Part shown: in pieces, positions 62,659 to 64,000 of the stretch
Layout of the letters: each line of letters begins with the position of its first letter
Position numbering within the stretch: position 1 is the first letter of the stretch
DNA from: Anaerosalibacter massiliensis
GTDB taxonomy: Bacteria; Bacillota; Clostridia; Tissierellales; Sporanaerobacteraceae
NCBI GenBank assembly: GCA_000751555.1
Contig: CCEZ01000008.1
Location: forward strand, 62,001 to 126,000
Length of the DNA stretch: 64,000 bases
Direction: 5' to 3'
Made by a program: the position numbers and the translations under genes
Notes under the pieces: model-generated
What the model saw: the letters and a program-made list of their open reading frames with translations, nothing else
The model's database searches: none
What the model was told of the DNA's origin: nothing

Positions 62659-64000
62659 CTATTGAACTATACTCATAAACTTTCTTCTAGTAAAGATATA
62701 AAATATTCCATATACTAATGTAAATATACCTATACTTATAATTGTAGGTATAATTAAATTAAACTTCATCATATTACTTAATACTGATATAGCAACTATA
62801 CTGTGAATTGAACCAACTATCAATGGCAATATAAAGAAAATACCTACCTGTTTTGAAACTGATTTATATATTTCTAAATCTGTAGTTCCTAATTTCTTTA
62901 ATATTTCATATTTACCTTTATCTCTAAAAGATTCACTCAATGTTTTGAAATAAATTATACTTCCAGTGCCAAATGCAAATACTAAAAACAAGAAAGCACC
63001 TAGGAAATAAATAATTCCTGTGAAATCATAAAATGTTGCATCAGCTATAAAAGAAGTATACAGTCCAGATTCTTTTGGTGGTAATGTTTCTGCCAACTGA
63101 AAAGTTAAATCTTTTATATTTTTTGGATTATCTAAGATAATACCATTAAACTGATGTTCTATAAAATTAGCTTTCAGCACTTCGTATTCTTTATCATTAA
63201 CAACTATACATGGAAAATTAAGTCCATTTCCAAAAAGAGGAACCTTTGTACTAACTTTTATATCATATTTCTTATCTTTTATCCTAATATCCTGTGCTTC
63301 TATAAGGCTCATCATTGTCTGAGGTCTTTCTATATATCCTACTTCATTTTTAGACAAATTAAATTCAGAAATTATATCTTCTCTATTTTCCACTTCTAAG
63401 TCAGATAATATATCTTTAAAATTAGATAATTTAGTTACTACAACTTCATTATCAGGGGCATAAAAGAAATTTGCTCTTTCTTTAAGCTTTATTGTATGGT
63501 TTGACTTTTTAATAATTTCGTCTACCTTCTCTATTTTTTCTTTATTATCTGAAACATAAGTAACATTATAAGGAACTTCTATTTTACGATTTTTCTCTAC
63601 ATAATATTTTAAAGAACTTACTGTACCAAAAGAAGTTATACAAGTTGTTATCAATACTGCTACTGCTGCAAGGGTTCTATAATTATTCTTAATCCTAAAA
63701 GCTATATTTGAAATACTAATAATATTTACACCTCTATATAGAAAACTCTTTTTATTTATATAATGTCTTATTACCATAGAAAAAAAAGATCCAAATAGCC
63801 AATAAGTACCTAATATAATAAGAAGTATTGTAGTCAGAAGACTTGTTCCAAAACCAAATTTTTCATAATTTATTGCAACATAATATGCAATACCAATTAT
63901 TATTATTGAAACAATTCCTTTGAAATAATTAACTTTTGGAAGTTCTTCTTCTTTTTTTAAAGAATTTATCAAGTCAATTAAATTAGATCTAATAATACTT
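62659..64000 (-). CDS. BceB/FtsX-type ABC permease, 5' end beyond window
   Basis: The frame is open to the right edge (IIRSNLIDLINSLKKEEELPKVNYFKGIVSIIIIGIAYYVA), so the TTG at 63972 is not the true start. The visible 440 or so residues show paired membrane segments, a large extracytoplasmic domain (about 140 to 300) and a C-terminal FtsX-like region with three helices. This matches the second half of bacitracin-export-type permeases (about 650 residues). The ATPase and two-component partners are expected beyond the edge. Confidence 0.85.
   Translation of the reverse strand, partial: SIIRSNLIDLINSLKKEEELPKVNYFKGIVSIIIIGIAYYVAINYEKFGFGTSLLTTILLIILGTYWLFGSFFSMVIRHYINKKSFLYRGVNIISISNIAFRIKNNYRTLAAVAVLITTCITSFGTVSSLKYYVEKNRKIEVPYNVTYVSDNKEKIEKVDEIIKKSNHTIKLKERANFFYAPDNEVVVTKLSNFKDILSDLEVENREDIISEFNLSKNEVGYIERPQTMMSLIEAQDIRIKDKKYDIKVSTKVPLFGNGLNFPCIVVNDKEYEVLKANFIEHQFNGIILDNPKNIKDLTFQLAETLPPKESGLYTSFIADATFYDFTGIIYFLGAFLFLVFAFGTGSIIYFKTLSESFRDKGKYEILKKLGTTDLEIYKSVSKQVGIFFILPLIVGSIHSIVAISVLSNMMKFNLIIPTIISIGIFTLVYGIFYIFTRRKFMSIVQ

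Noticed and set aside
62659-64000. TTG 63972 as the start of the right-edge permease
   Set aside because: The frame is open and family-like right up to position 64000, and the permease class is about 200 residues longer at its N-terminus.

Overview
The window is AT-rich, low-GC DNA with Gram-positive gene architecture: strong purine-rich ribosome binding sites, lipoprotein-anchored solute-binding proteins, a T-box leader, a class II ribonucleotide reductase and strictly anaerobic glycyl-radical chemistry. It most resembles a choline-fermenting anaerobic Firmicute (Clostridia/Tissierellia-like). The genus cannot be fixed from the sequence alone.

Layout. (1) 1-8648, minus strand: a bacterial microcompartment operon for anaerobic choline cleavage. 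It has a DMT-type permease, a small unknown protein, two BMC-H shell proteins, an aldehyde dehydrogenase homologue with Ser where the catalytic Cys is expected, choline trimethylamine-lyase CutC, its activase CutD, an EutS/PduU-like shell protein, an EutP-like GTPase and the start of an EutT-like gene that runs off the left edge. (2) 9320-13543: a short primary-type sigma factor, a B12-dependent ribonucleotide reductase and a nucleoid-associated protein homologue. (3) 13608-18471: a DeoR repressor divergent from a ketose PTS, class II aldolase and iron alcohol dehydrogenase operon. (4) 18582-22561: a glycolipid or envelope operon with two diacylglycerol-glucosyltransferase-like enzymes, a polysaccharide deacetylase and a flippase-like membrane protein. 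(5) 22890-30608: a heterodimeric ABC exporter, a LytTR/GHKL two-component pair and an ABC-2-like transporter.

(6) 30841-39853: metal acquisition, with znuACB-fur/zur, then a patch of transposase and AraC fragments, then a yclNOPQ-like siderophore importer with a near-consensus Fur box and a divergent AraC regulator. (7) 39904-44852: a LnrLMN-like drug-export ABC operon divergent from a NarL-type two-component system, with a palindrome between them, followed by a MITE-like element. (8) 44990-49436: a polar amino-acid ABC importer behind a T-box, a SagB-type oxidoreductase and a LysR regulator. (9) 49555-51838: an F420-0:glutamate-ligase-family gene broken by one in-frame stop. Its 3' end is duplicated on both sides of an inserted MntA/HepT toxin-antitoxin module.

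(10) 51927-60703, minus strand: a complete yhfZYUT-php-yhfSXW-like operon (counterpart of the uncharacterised E. coli yhf/php cluster) with an extra amidase-family gene. Three near-identical 17-bp sequences sit just upstream of yhfZ, yhfY and yhfT and look like operators of the YhfZ regulator. This is the best candidate for an undescribed system. (11) 61328-64000: a flavodoxin-like protein, a small membrane protein, a YbjQ-family protein and a BceB-type permease cut by the right edge.

No rRNA, tRNA or CRISPR array was recognised. Several regions carry decayed mobile DNA: an IS200/IS605-like remnant, a MITE, a transposase fragment and the toxin-antitoxin insertion.
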